The position numbers were made by a program, and so were the translations under genes. 64,000 bases of DNA, taken from NCBI GenBank assembly GCA_037576195.1, contig CM075101.1:25544001-25608000 (forward strand), in the 5' to 3' direction. The notes below the pieces were generated by a model. That model was not told the origin of the DNA and searched no databases. It saw nothing but the letters and a program-made list of their open reading frames with translations. The stretch is from Phytoseiulus persimilis. Its lineage: Eukaryota > Arthropoda > Arachnida > Mesostigmata > Phytoseiidae. Positions 51,474 through 62,917 of this stretch are shown piece after piece (the first letter of the stretch is position 1; each line of letters begins with the position of its first letter).

Positions 51474-52896
51474 ATGCAGCTTATTGCTGACCTGCTCAAG
51501 CATGAACCTTCTCTCAGGAACAAGAAGTTGATGAGGCCGTCAGCTCACAAACGACATTTAGTAGAGGCAGACAGCTTCATTGTGAACGGCTCATTCCTCA
51601 CATCACGTTTGCACAGCATGGCGAAGAATCAGCCTCATCATGAACTCAAGATCCTACAACACTTCAACCCGTTCGAGGAATTCGACAATGAGGAGATCGA
51701 GAAATACAAGCATCAGTTCGACAAGTGAGTAAGACGGTTCTTTCCCCCTTCTCAAGAATTCGTTTCCATAACAGAGAGACCAGACAAAGGTCTGGAAACA
51801 GTGGCGTCACGTTATGTGTAGGAGCTGCATGGGGCAGATGCGGCTCCTGCTCCCGATTCGACTTCCCGATTTGACAAAGCTTCCCGATGTGACTACTGGC
51901 AGGAAAAGACCCAGGTCAACGTAATCACTCTTTCTGCTCACTCCTATCATACCGCCGGGGCGAACCGCCCCGCCTATACCCCTGTCGGTACGCCACTGCT
52001 TGCAGATAGTGCCTCGATTCTGCAGTCACACGTTCCAACCGCGTCTTGGCTCTCCAATTGTAATGATCGGCAACGATCTGTGCGAAAGCCAGAAATATTT
52101 AAGATTAACTTGGATGAGTGATTCGAAACCAGGTTCGATGTCAACGGTGATCACGTTCTGGATTTTATGGAGCTCAAGAGAATGATGGAAATCTTAGGCG
52201 CTCCGCAAACTCATGTCCAACTCAAGAACATGATCCAAGAAATCGACTCCGACTTCGATGGGATCATAAATTTCACCGAGGCAAGTTCGAACATTCGGAG
52301 AAATCGATTCCACTTCCTATGAGAAACGGGTATCAATATCTGGGCGTTTTCGACCGACTGGGGTGCACTTCCGATACCGAGGTTCGAGGTCTCTAGAAAT
52401 CATAAGTTCTCATGGTCCACAGTTCCTCCTGATTTTCAAAAAAGCCAGAGATGGGGAGCTCTCGTCGGACAGCGGACTGCTCACACTAGCTCGGATGACT
52501 TCGATAGACGTTTCTCAAGCCGGCGTTTCCGGAGCAAAAGACTTCTTCGAAGCCAAAGCCAAGGTGCTCACGGATTCCAATCTGGCTAGACGCGCAAGCA
52601 ACGCAGGCAGCACTGATACCAAACTCAGGGAAAAAGATAAAGTGCTTGATAGACCGAGGATCCAAGCGAAGGAGAAGGAGCAGGCGAAGGAGAAGGTGAA
52701 CGAGAAGGAGCAGGCGAAGGAGAAGGAGCAGGTGAAGGAGAAAGACAAGGAGCAGGTGAGGGAGAAGGTGAACGAGGAGGAAAAACAGCCGGAGCAAGAG
52801 AAACTCAATGCCGAGACTCCGGAGGAGAAAGCAGCGATTCTCGAAGAGGGAGAGCCTGCCGGAAACGGGGACGAAGCAGAGGTACCTGCAGAATAA
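51474..52896 (+). CDS. EFHD2: EF-hand domain protein EFHD/swiprosin
   Basis: Swiprosins are calcium-binding, actin-associated proteins. Three exons (51474-51724, 52133-52280, 52423-52896) give 290 aa. The conserved core starts FNPFEEFDNEEIEKYKHQFD, followed by EF-hand 1 (DKFDVNGDHVLDFMELK), the family signature LGAPQTHVQLKNMIQEID and EF-hand 2 (DSDFDGIINFTEF). Next come LLIFKKARDGELSSDSGLLT, LARM and SGAKDFFEAK. The intron after 52280 starts GC (GAG|GCAAGT). No GT donor keeps the frame into FLLIF. The C-terminus departs from the family: residues about 214-258 are a KEKEQ/EKVNEKEQ repeat, then a Glu/Pro-rich tail, where human EFHD2 has a short coiled coil. The N-terminal start is uncertain. 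Confidence 0.92.
52660..52800 (+). repeat. Purine-rich GAGAAGGAGCAGG minisatellite within EFHD
   Basis: Degenerate repeats of gagaaggagcaggcgaag encode the KEKEQ tract of the EFHD tail. The strand is almost purely purine plus occasional T and C. Such tracts expand and contract easily. Confidence 0.8.
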
Positions 52897-52986
52897 CTTT
52901 GTCGACAAAGCGTGAGCACGAGGTCAACTTATGATCATCCTCAATTTTTAAGGGTCAATTTGTTTGAGCTTCAACCTATTCCGTCT

Positions 52987-53790
52987 CTAATAAAGTGCAT
53001 TTTGGAATCGCAAATGAGGAGTCGAGTTTCAATCTTCGACTGCTCCAATAGTTCCCAGATGTTCTCCTCAGCGTTGTCGATTTGAACCTCCCGTTGGATC
53101 AGAACAGCGCTGGCGGACCTTCAGGCGCTCCAGTATTGATTCGCCTCCAGACAGCATCAATCCAAGCATAGCGCTCCCTGACAATGTACTGTCTCAGTCT
53201 AATGCAGCGCTTCTGATCACTTTCGCCACATTTACTACTCTTAGCCACCTGACTGCCTCTTGGATTCGACCGAAATCGTTGACCTCCAGAAACACACACG
53301 AGCGACCCCGACACAAAGTTCTCATGCATACAGCAGAGTGCATCCGGAAAAGCCTCGAATCGATCCAGAAATAAACTTGAGAACGAGCGGTTTCCGGTGA
53401 GTGCCCAAGAGGATCAGCTAAGCTGGAAATAAGGAGTTGCCCGGTCGAGGTATCGCTCCGAAGTGAGAATTCTACGATTGAAAGATTCATTGACCACTCA
53501 TCGCACATCCCGAAGGACATGTGAATCTTCTTCTCGGCACAGAGAAGCTTTTCTGTTGAGATTCAAGGCGAATGTCGAAGCTCATGTGTGTCGTTCCCAT
53601 CGTTCCCCCAAGGATCTACGATGATGGAACGTAGGAGCGTTTCGAAATCAAGGACGCATGAGAGACGCCAGCAGAACCGAACTTGCATCAATTCGAACTC
53701 GCGAGCGTATCGAGGAATTTGCCGGCGGATTTTCTCGGGCCTGAATGGCTTTGGTGCGGGCTCGATGAGACGAAGCTTTTCCGGAGTCAT
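52987..53790 (-). other. Possible unidentified minus-strand gene
   Basis: Three neighbouring frames read like protein. The first, from ATG at 53790, reads MTPEKLRLIEPAPKPFRPEK then RRQIPRYAREFELMQ. The second, about 53540-53300, reads LLCAEKKIHMSFGMCDEWSM. The third, near 53110-52990, reads IDNAEENIWELLEQSKIETR and ends DSKMHFIRDGIG before a stop. I could not join them through splice sites of agreeing phase, and I recognise no family. It is at best a real small gene between EFHD and V-ATPase H, and at worst chance. Confidence 0.25.
52989..52994 (+). terminator. EFHD poly(A) signal AATAAA
   Basis: AATAAA lies about 93 bases after the EFHD stop. Confidence 0.65.
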
Positions 53791-54464
53791 TGTAGCGTAG
53801 CGAGAACGACCTAAGATAGATGAGATCTGAGTTTCGCTCGCTTCAAGTAACGTTTATTCATCATACTTATGGTTTCGGTTCAGTCAGACAGTCATACGCA
53901 TTGCAACAGATATAACACAACGATTGCGATCTCGGCGATCGCTAATACTATCAATCGGTTGAATATTGAACTGAGGCGGGAGAACTAGGAACGGCCCCGT
54001 CTGCTTCGCTCGTGAGATGTACTCTTGCGTTACAAGTTCCCGAATCGGAGGAACGAGGATCTTGTGATGCACATTGCGACTTCAGCTTCCGATGGAGAAT
54101 GGTAAAATAGGAGCTGCGCAAAAAACAACGATTCCGACGATTTCTCCGCTCTGCGCAAATCTCAGGGTTCGGCCGAAGTCAAGACCGCAAGAAGCATCGG
54201 GTCGGGAGAAACCATTTAAGATGGGAATAGTTTCAAACAAACATGTGCGTACTCAAGACGGACTCAGGAAATCATCGATACGGGTGAACTAATCAAGCAA
54301 CAGCAATCGGAATCAATCGTTCCAAAAACCTCCAACGACGAACTCCATCCTCGGAATCTTTCTTCACGTTTCCTTTAATTCGATCTAGAATCACCTGAAC
54401 GTAGACCACATGAAGACACATCGGAGCTCGCAGGGCCAGCTGTGGTGTCAACTATTGATATAAC
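53791..54464. other. Intergenic, nothing seen
   Basis: About 670 bp 3' of V-ATPase subunit H. A minus-strand AATAAA near 53853 might serve its transcript, but it is distant from the stop. Confidence 0.4.
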
Positions 54465-57055
54465 TTAGTTGGCTCGAACCGCCGGTGTTTTCTTCACCAG
54501 CTGCTCGGATTGCATTTGTCGTCCCAGATATTCCCAGTTGTGTACCATGAGCTTCTGTACGCAGAGGAGCGCCTCGTAGCGCACGTTCGGGTCATTGTGG
54601 GACAGGAGCTGCATGACGCGGTGCTTCCCATTCAGTTTTTCAATAACCCTGGAATCGAGATGGCGCGTCAGCTGGTGCATTCCGAGTCAGGATTCGAAGG
54701 ACTCCTGATCGTGATCAGCGGGTTGCAGCAGACATTTTGGATAAGATTAGAAGAGGGAGACTCACTGTTTGCCTCGAGGGTAGTGGCGAACGTACTCGCC
54801 AAGGTCGTGAGCGGCAACGGTGACAATCAAGGGATCAACGCTTTCGAGGAGAGAAATCAACATCTTCAGCAGCTCGTAGTTCCTCTCGTTGAGCTTCTCG
54901 GAGTTCTCTCGCCAGAATTTCTCCGAGGTATGCACAGGAGACCACTCCAAACGCCCAGTCTTCACCTCATTCATGTACTCGTCGTACGATGACATGTCTT
55001 GTTCCTGCAAAACGGAGTTTCATGGTTACATCTCAAATCAGCGCAGTGAGTGACATGCCATTCGATGCTCCGGAACATCCGATCCACGTACCAGGAGCTG
55101 CAGCTTTTCAACGAGGTAGTCGATGTCCTCGACAACGTCCGGATCCTCCCGTGGGTTCTGCTGGAGGTTCACGAGGTTTTTCAACACTTTGCAGTGTATC
55201 ATGGCGATTGAATTCTCGCGCACGGTGGTAGGCTCTGTAGGTTTCTCCAAGAAGTTCTGTGGAGAATTATCTTTTGTCTAGCGGATCACGAGATCGTTCT
55301 TGAGTACCTCCACAGGAGCATTGGAGTAAAGAAGGAATCAGATGAGTAAAATGTACAAACCCTGAGAGTTGCGAGAACGATTCGAGTCACTTTCTCCTTC
55401 TGACTTTGAGTGAGAAGGTCCGACAGAACGGGGACGATATTGAGATAACTCATACGAGCGCAGAGAGTGGGGTTGAAAGCTAATACCCACAGGCAGAAAG
55501 TGCATTGATATTGCATCTGGAAATTCATGTTTCCCGCTCTGAGCACTTCCACAATGCTGAAAAGGAACACGCTGTGAGCACCATCGACTATTGGAACAGG
55601 ATCGAGCTTTGTCTCCATACGGGAACAGAGTGGATCGATAACCAAGTCAGCACGTTGCATTAATTCAGCTCGAATCAGAGCTAACTTGTACGATTCCTCA
55701 AATCGAAAAACCGGAATGATATTTGGGCAGCCAGGAAAATTTGTTCGACACTTACGTCTGAATTCCTTCGATCTGGTAGAAAGGTTCACGGTATTCGTCA
55801 ATCCTCAGCATCATCTGGAGACATCGAGCAGCAGACTGAACATATTCGTTATTCTGTAATGGGAGCACGATTAATGACTTTCCTCCGGTCATGTAAAGCC
55901 GATTTTGAGGAGAGTTCATCGAGCGAGTCTACATACGCTGAGCTTGAGTTGTTCTTTGAGCCAGGAGAGGTATTTCGTCAGCTCTGGCTCCTCCATTCGC
56001 GGCTTGGAGTTATACGCGATCTTAGCAACGATACGAGCCGCCATGTTCACAATGAACCGGTCCGGTCTCTGAAGGAGATTGAGGAACGGAGCGAAAACGG
56101 ACTCCTTCCTCTTACGAGTCCATTCTCGGAATATCTCCACGCGTTTCATGTCTTCTTCCAGCATATCGTCGATCATGATCAAGAGATATTGCACTGTTTG
56201 ATCTTTCGATACGTTCGCGAGCAGGATGCATAAAGTTTTGGCGCATTGTTGACCAACCTGTTAAAGACCATGATATAACTTTCGTTCAATGTCAAGATGC
56301 ATGTGATCCTCCGGGAGAGAATCGGAGAACTTCGACAGAGCATGCGAGAGAAAACTTGACTCGAGAGTCACGTCATGGAGAGTTTCTTCGGAGTCAGAGA
56401 AGGTCGCAGGAAACTCAATCGAACCTGCTCGTTGGCGAGAAGAGCTGTACGCTCTTCGAGTGAAGCAGCTGATTCATAAGCTTTGATGAACTGAAAGTCT
56501 TCCGGAGCGATGAAGTGCAACCTGAAAGATTTACATCTTCACTGAATTTGGCTCACCGAGCAGAGGAAGGAATGCTACGGCTAATATCATTGAGTAATCA
56601 TGAATTCGAAGCTTGGGAGCTCGTGAATCATCCGCTGGATCAACTGGGATACTCACTGCTCGTACGTGGTCCAGTTCACGCCCTGCAGCTTGATATCATG
56701 GGCTTTCTGGTGCAGGAGGCTGTTGGCCGTGACGACGCCTGAAAGAAAATTGTGAACACGACAATTATAGCGGGGTAGTCGAGTGCTGTTGATCGATGCC
56801 ATAACAGCAGCTAGATGCGGCTCTCCGGCGGACCGCCGTATTACTCTGTTGCAACCCACTACACTGCGAGGAAGTCGATCGTCAACAGCAGGTCGAGAAT
56901 GCGGGGCGCCAGCGAAAGCTCCAGAGAACTGAGCTGATCGTAAATGAGCGCCCTAACGTAGCTTCGAGGCAGCCGACAACGGGTGATTTACCTTTTTCGA
57001 TGTCCCTAGGCATAGAGGACAGCATTTGATCGAAACTTGGTTGACGAGCCGACAT
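54465..57055 (-). CDS. ATP6V1H: V-type proton ATPase subunit H
   Basis: Subunit H is the regulatory V1 subunit that couples V1 to Vo and silences ATP hydrolysis in free V1. Nine exons (57055-56992, 56738-56657, 56521-56425, 56257-55937, 55853-55756, 55556-55361, 55256-55092, 55004-54766, 54648-54465) give 481 aa (human 483). HEAT/armadillo-type helices run throughout. Family blocks include [72 protein letters not shown] and [12 protein letters not shown]. Later blocks are [10 protein letters not shown]-like [34 protein letters not shown], and [20 protein letters not shown] with [11 protein letters not shown]. All introns are GT-AG with consistent phases. The gene converges on EFHD. Confidence 0.96.
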
Positions 57056-57697
57056 TTTGCAGCAGCGTTTCTCACGGAGTTAGTTAGATCACGTGAATCT
57101 CGGAGCAACGTATACAAAGGAGGAAGGAATACTTCACGTGCACGACCGTTCAGGGCAGTACAGCTCTGTCGACTGATTGGAAGCCCAAACACGGAATCAG
57201 GATGCTCTCGAAGCTGCAGTTCGAAACAGCAAATGCGGACTCCGTTTCAGTCGATGTGTGAGAGTGAGGAGCTCAGCTTCGAGTGATGGAGCGTGAAGTC
57301 AGCTGACCTGTCGAGCAGCGTCACTGGGAGGCCTTTAAGCGTCGAGCGCCGAAACTTATCAGAGAATATCACCCTTCAACTTTGAGAGGCGACCACAATT
57401 CAAGGGAGGGACCACGCGAGAGTGAAAGTTTTTAACAGCGATCAAAGGATTGTCGGCTCTATGAGAGTTCCGCAGTACGAGGACGAGATAGGGCGTATCG
57501 AGCCCACCAGCATTACGATTCACGCTTTACAGTCAATTCAGATACGCGGATTCGCGGGAACACCTCGGTTTTAATGTGTTAACGGTCGATTGTTCGGAGG
57601 CTGATTTCCATTCCACAGCTGCTTCAGTCTCAAGAATGAAACTGAGCCAGACGAGCTGAGGTTTCCGCGAACAGCCCCGCCGTCAAGGAATGTTTTA
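57056..57697. other. Upstream region of V-ATPase H
   Basis: A 640-bp spacer between V-ATPase H and the next minus-strand gene model. It likely holds the V-ATPase H promoter; there is no gene-like frame. Confidence 0.4.
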
Positions 57698-59064
57698 TCA
57701 AAGTCGGCCGTCAACTTCCAGATCAAAAAGCGTGAAGCAAGACGGAGGTCCGCGCCCGTCGGGAGTCAAATCTCCGGTGTCGACGAGACTCAATCTCACA
57801 CGAAATAACTTCTTATCTATTCGTTCTGCAACCGTGGCGAGTGCTCGATGCATTCTCGCGTCGGCTCGGAGAACTGGAGGTTTTCTGGGAATCGCATCCA
57901 TTCCGAATTCGCAGATTTCATCGATGTGCAGTAAGATTTCGTTATCGGAACTATACGGAGGGTGGATTCGCTATGCACTGGGAAGACCATGCCCGCCGAG
58001 CACCGATTCCTGACTTGGGAATAGATTAATTGAACTCATAGGTACGAACAGTGAGTATTGAGCCCATGAGATGTTGCGAGGCCTTTGGGGTGTGCGTACC
58101 ATATGAGACCAGAATAACCGCGCACAGCAAGCAGTTTTAAGACTCAGGACTTGACTTCAATCCTCAGTCCATGAGAGCAGACTCTCTCACTAGTCGTGGG
58201 AAACGCCGTGCGAGCTCGCCATTCACTCATTTTACGTCGCGAAAAGGGGAAAAGAGCCAGCCGCTGCGGCACTCGAAATTCCGTCTCTTCCCTCGTAGCC
58301 GATCACGAGCTCGAGGGAGGCAGCGAATGAACACAAATCACTGCCCTCAGGAGATTTCTGCCCGAGACGGACCCTGCGCCCCGTTCCCCTCTCACTTTGC
58401 TACTGGTTTCTTTCTCGGATTCCAGACCAAGTGCGCCGACCTCTCCCCCATACCCTCATCACGCTCAGCATTCGCGACCAGTCTTCGTATTCGTACATCT
58501 CCCTAGCAATCCTCGTGTTCACAGTCAGAATCTCGACTTTGAACCTCTCTAGGGGCGAGTTATGAGATCGGTTGGAGCCCGTCTGTGATGTTCGCACATC
58601 AACCGCGTTCCCAGCTGCATGAGGGGAGCTTTCTCAATTTTAATTGAGTATGAGAGTGGAGTCCCATAGACCTCGACTCACCCATTCGGCTTTCGTTCAC
58701 GAATTCATCGACGATAGAAGTTCGCCGATTCGCCGTCGACAGCCTCCTATAGGTTTGAGCAGTTTCCATGAACTCCTGCAGCACCTATTTTCGTGAAAAT
58801 CGGGAGTTTATTGGAATGTCTGGAGTACTCATTGGAACGCTTCAGAGAGAAGTCATAAAGCCTTGGGATATTGAGATATCGTTTTTTTTTGGTGATTGCT
58901 GTCGTGAGTCACAAGGAATGACGCGCCGCTTGAGGATTCGATGGATCCTGGGAAATCCTCTCCAGAAACGATATCCTAAACTTTTCGGGACGCCCACGAT
59001 TCCGACGGAATAAACTCACCTGGTCATTCTGCTCCTCTTTGATGGCGTAGTTTGAAGTAGCCAT
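57698..59064 (-). CDS. Unidentified four-exon gene
   Basis: I do not recognise this protein. Four exons join with matching phases: 59064-59020, 58775-58682, 58548-58454 and 57970-57698, giving 168 aa. It starts MATSNYAIKEEQNDQ, then a strong GTGAGT donor. Exon 2 (EFMETAQTYRRLSTANRRTS ... NESRM) follows a ctgcag acceptor and ends at another GTGAGT. Exon 3 reads ERFKVEILTVNTRIAREMYE then YEDWSRMLSVMR. Exon 4 reads DEICEFGMDAIPRKPPVLRA, MHRALATVAERIDKKLFRVR and ends LFDLEVDGRL. The protein is soluble, mostly helical, and has no membrane segment or signal peptide. The last acceptor (tag at 57971-57973) is the weakest join. Exons 1 and 2 are the best supported, and the rest could belong to a different splice form. 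Confidence 0.45.
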
Positions 59065-62000
59065 GGTTCTTTTATTCTTCTGGAAGCGCAGGTTAGTACA
59101 TTATTGCGTTGCTCTGACGTTGTATTCATGCATCCACAAACTATGAGCGTCGCCTACCCGGTGGTCAGTTCTGCTAAAAACAGATCTGATCAATCAAATG
59201 TTCGCATGTGTCCTCGTGTACGTTCTTTTCTGTATTGTGCAGCGCAAGGATAATGGACAGGGATGGATCTCCGGGGTTCCTGTTTGTCTCTTGCGTTGAT
59301 GCAGAGTATTCGGAGAGGGCGTCATCGGAGTTTCCGGAACAGATCACGAATTCCGTCCGGGCGACACGAGTCGAACGAAAAAGGGAATTCCTAGTCCAGC
59401 GTTCAGAGCTCTCAGTATAGGCACTTTTCTTCCAGGGCGCTCTCGATAAAATGGGAGCTTGCTAGGGAGGACAGGACTCCCGCCGGGCCAACTGAGGAAC
59501 TGTGAATCGATGAAGTCGCTAACGGGTGCAGTTCACACCCGCCCGATTCGAGAACAAACTCAAAAGACAGATTATGATTCGCGGTGTTTCGTCAACCACA
59601 GCTGTTTACCGCTGGAGCTCGAGATCGTCACTGTCTGCATGCGATTTCCAACCTCAACTTCTCGCCGCGTACATGGAGCTCGATTTTACGAGAGAAAGTG
59701 AGTCACCAAGGAGGCGAATTGGTCCTAAAGGCTGACGTGCTCGTCTCAGTTTCGACATTCTCAAATTTTGACTCATTTCCGCTTACCCCCGGCTCTCTAC
59801 GTGGCGAATTTGATCGGCCAGCCATTGTTTTCCGAGTTCGGACCGGAATCACTCACTGTTAACATCGAACACTGAAAGACATTCCGGTGGCTGCCCAACG
59901 TGGATAGACGTGACGTGAGCCTGCACAGCACCTACGCTCTCGCTTCCGCACAGCTCTGGGTTATTGGCGCCAGTCCAAGCCACCCCTTCCCGTGGACCAT
60001 TTGAGCTTCGGTCGGCCTTGGGCTCCCCAATATGGTAAGCCAGGCAGTTGGCCTCTCTCGGCCGGCCGGTTCGACGGCCAGGTTGCCCCATGCCGTTATC
60101 CAGTCGCGCCCTCCCTGCGGACGCATCTGAGTTCAGCCCAGCGTACGGTAGTTTGAATATTCGAAGGCGATTCTCCGATGGACTCATTTGGTGACTGTTG
60201 TGCGACCCGACGCCGTGAAGCGGCTCACTCTGTAGCCGCCGTGATAATGCTGGGCGCGGACCGCATCCATAAAGCGAGCTCCGCACTGAGGGTGCCCGGG
60301 AACCGAGAAAGGAAAGGTTGAAGGCTAACTTTATGGAGAGCTGAGAGGAATGTGTTTTTCTCGCGAAAAATGAGTGTGCCTCCCTCCGCAGGTCACAAAA
60401 CACCTTCATGCTGCCTCTCCTCCTGCTCCACTCGCTACAGTCTCCTCGGCTATGGATGATTTCCGTAATTGGTGTCGGATTCGAGGTGGCCCGCCCTGAT
60501 TATCTTCACCTCTCAATTTCCTCGTCCATTCCCAGGGTTGTTCATAGCACAAGAACAGATAAAGGCTGTGTTTGATGACGAAGGAATCAAATCTGAGGGT
60601 AACAATAGCCTCTTGGAATCTTCCGTGCTCCCATTGCAGGCGATTCGAAGTACATCGGAAACCTGGTTTGTTCTCAGTGTTCTCAAGCCTCGCGCAGCTG
60701 ATATCGGTGTCGAGAATCTCCGGCGAGAGAGTGTCAAAAACAGAGAGATATTCCACGCCCGTTATCTTGTTGTCTGATGTGGCTGGTCCGCTCGATGATC
60801 AAACGGTCTAGGAATCGTCTGGCGCGAGCATGCTGAATGTCATTTTCCCTCTGGTCTTCGTCGATTGACGCTACGAAACACGTGATACGTTCACCGATGC
60901 AGTCGTGACATGAGATTTGAGGCACGCGCTGTGATTCCGGTGCCTCGGGGACACGAGTAGCTTCCCTCTACCAGTTCGGTGTGACTGGAGGGCACACGAC
61001 CTAATTCCATATTTGGCGGAGAATCTGTCCCCTCATGCTGTCTTTGGGAGTTATCGCTCGAGAGCTCGGAAACCTTCTAGACAATCGGAGTGAGCAGTAT
61101 TGTTTTGGAGAGTGTCGAGACTACCAACCGGCCTTCTAACGATTCTCTAGATTCCGGCAGTCAGTACTGAAGAGCGTAGAAGGGAGTGGGCACGAAGTAT
61201 CTCATGTTATGCATTTGAACATCAGTGTTTCACCCCTCAACTTCAGTTATCCGTTTTCCTCCAAAACTGTCTCGTTCGCGTTAGAGCGAGCGACTCTTGA
61301 TTTCACCGGGCTGATCCAGATTCCGTTCGGCCAAGATTATCCGCGAAATTCACCAGTTCGGATTCGGCAGAAACACGACACTTGAAATCTTACCTTTTCC
61401 CCCGGTTCTTTGCACACACTTACTCCAAAGGCTTCTATGCTCTGCTTGGGCGACGCAATGAGGAGTGCGGAGCACGCGACTAAGTCATATGACTCGGCTT
61501 GTGTAGTCCACCGGCAGCGGCGCTTTGTTGGCTGACGTTCCGCTGAAAGAGAGAACAACGCGCTACAGGCGGCTCAGCCTGACCAGCTGCAACACTTTCT
61601 GAGAGCAGGGATTCCGCTCCCGTATTTTAGTACCGCGATCGCCGTCTCTGTCGCTCCCGATGGAGATCGAAGACGGATTGAATGACACAAAAAAATTCAA
61701 ACTGAGAATCGGGAGCCAGGTCACACCGTTGCATTTGCGAGTATAGTATCCCCCTTCACACGCACAATGACAGGTGTTATGAGTGCACAATGCCTCAAGT
61801 TCATCTTCCACGGTGAGAAGGGCGGCCACCACAGGAAAATCTTATCAACGAAGTCCTTTCTTTTTGATTCGGACCGCGCTGCTTCTTCGGATCTACGTGC
61901 TCGTAGTGTGGACCCTTTTGAAAACGACCATCAAGATTTCAACTAAACTTCTAATTCGTAGATGTCAGAGCCTCGATCAGAGCCCCGGATGTATTTTCGA

Positions 62001-62144
62001 GAGCCCTTCGGCGGCAGAGACACTTCCATCGCCGTTTTCCTCTCAAGAAGACTCCCTGAACAGATGGGGCTCAAACGAAACTGGAAAATCCGAGCGCTTC
62101 TTGAGAACTCGGCCGCGATTTCAGGAAACGGGACGGCTAGGTTA
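59065..62144. other. Long stretch with no recognised gene
   Basis: About 3 kb. Open frames reach 186 codons (59849-60409 minus), but over both strands they are rich in R, S and P and lack motifs. The minus frame 61563-61832 has a cysteine-bearing stretch (EALCTHNTCHCACEGGYYTR) without splice partners. A short word (ggatagacgtgacg) near 59902 also occurs near 29220, perhaps from a repeat. Confidence 0.4.
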
Positions 62145-62150
62145 TTTATT
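62145..62150 (-). terminator. PEN-2 poly(A) signal AATAAA
   Basis: A minus-strand AATAAA lies 33 bases beyond the PEN-2 stop, implying a very short 3' UTR. Confidence 0.6.
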
Positions 62151-62182
62151 CAAAGTCGAACAATGTACAGCGTACTCCCAAG

Positions 62183-62917
62183 TCAGGGAATCCCACGTGG
62201 GATGATAACTGAAAGTCTGTCTCCCAGTTCACCCCATACGGGTCGTTTTAGTTGGAAAATGATGTTCCATATCACCAAGGCGATCAACCAAAAACCGGCT
62301 CCTATCGCTGATTTTATGACGTTGCCTCGGATTTTACTTTGGCCTGGGAACGATTCTTTGACGAAAGCGTCCTGGAACATGGAAATAAATTATTGGAATG
62401 CGAAAGACTGTCATGTTTCATCATGCGGCAGAATCATTGAACTCGGGAGATTTCACGCGCTTTCCTGCATAGAATTCGGCCTAATCTATGACGGATTGGC
62501 AATACGTCTTGTCTGTGGTCGTTCTTGAATCCAATTGGCATGATGATTCAAGAATGCGACAGCATGATACAAAAGTTCATCTTGTGGTTTTGGTCGCCAT
62601 GAATTGCCATCAGTGTTCGAGAGTACGAAAAGAGCTACAGGGTCATAGTGAGAGCACCAAAGCTCGATAATGTTTTGACAGTGCGTCACCAAAACGCCAA
62701 AACAAGGAAGGAATGCAGCTCAGCTTCACTGAATCTCGTTCGATGCGGGACAGCAAGGAACGCCAACGGTTCCATCGGATAACAGAGGATGCATACTCAC
62801 TTTGAAAAACCAAACGGCGTTGACCCCCCACAGAAAAGGCAGGAAAAAACAGCCGCCAAGGAAGTATTTGCGAGAGAGTTCAACCTTTTCTTGTATTTCC
62901 ATCCGCCGGAGATCCAT
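62183..62917 (-). CDS. PSENEN: Gamma-secretase subunit PEN-2
   Basis: PEN-2 is the smallest subunit of gamma-secretase and triggers presenilin endoproteolysis, so it acts in Notch processing. Two exons (62917-62801 and 62371-62183) give 101 aa, the same as human. The junction falls between WFFK and DAF, where human has WFFREAF. Conserved elements are EKVELSRKYFLGG, the hydrophobic LPFLWGVNAVWFF, then KSAIGAGFWLIALVIWNIIF. The C-terminal signature RPVWGELGDRLSVIIPRGIP matches the invariant DYLSF-type tail needed for function. The intron is GT-AG, phase 0, 429 bp. Confidence 0.96.

Noticed and set aside
52486-52919. Two minus-strand frames of 134-140 codons, rich in Leu or Ser/Phe
   Set aside because: They are the complement of the purine-rich EFHD repeat, which avoids stops on the opposite strand.
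59849-60409. 186-codon minus-strand frame
   Set aside because: Composition is dominated by R, S, G and P, typical of chance frames in GC-balanced DNA; no domain and no neighbours.
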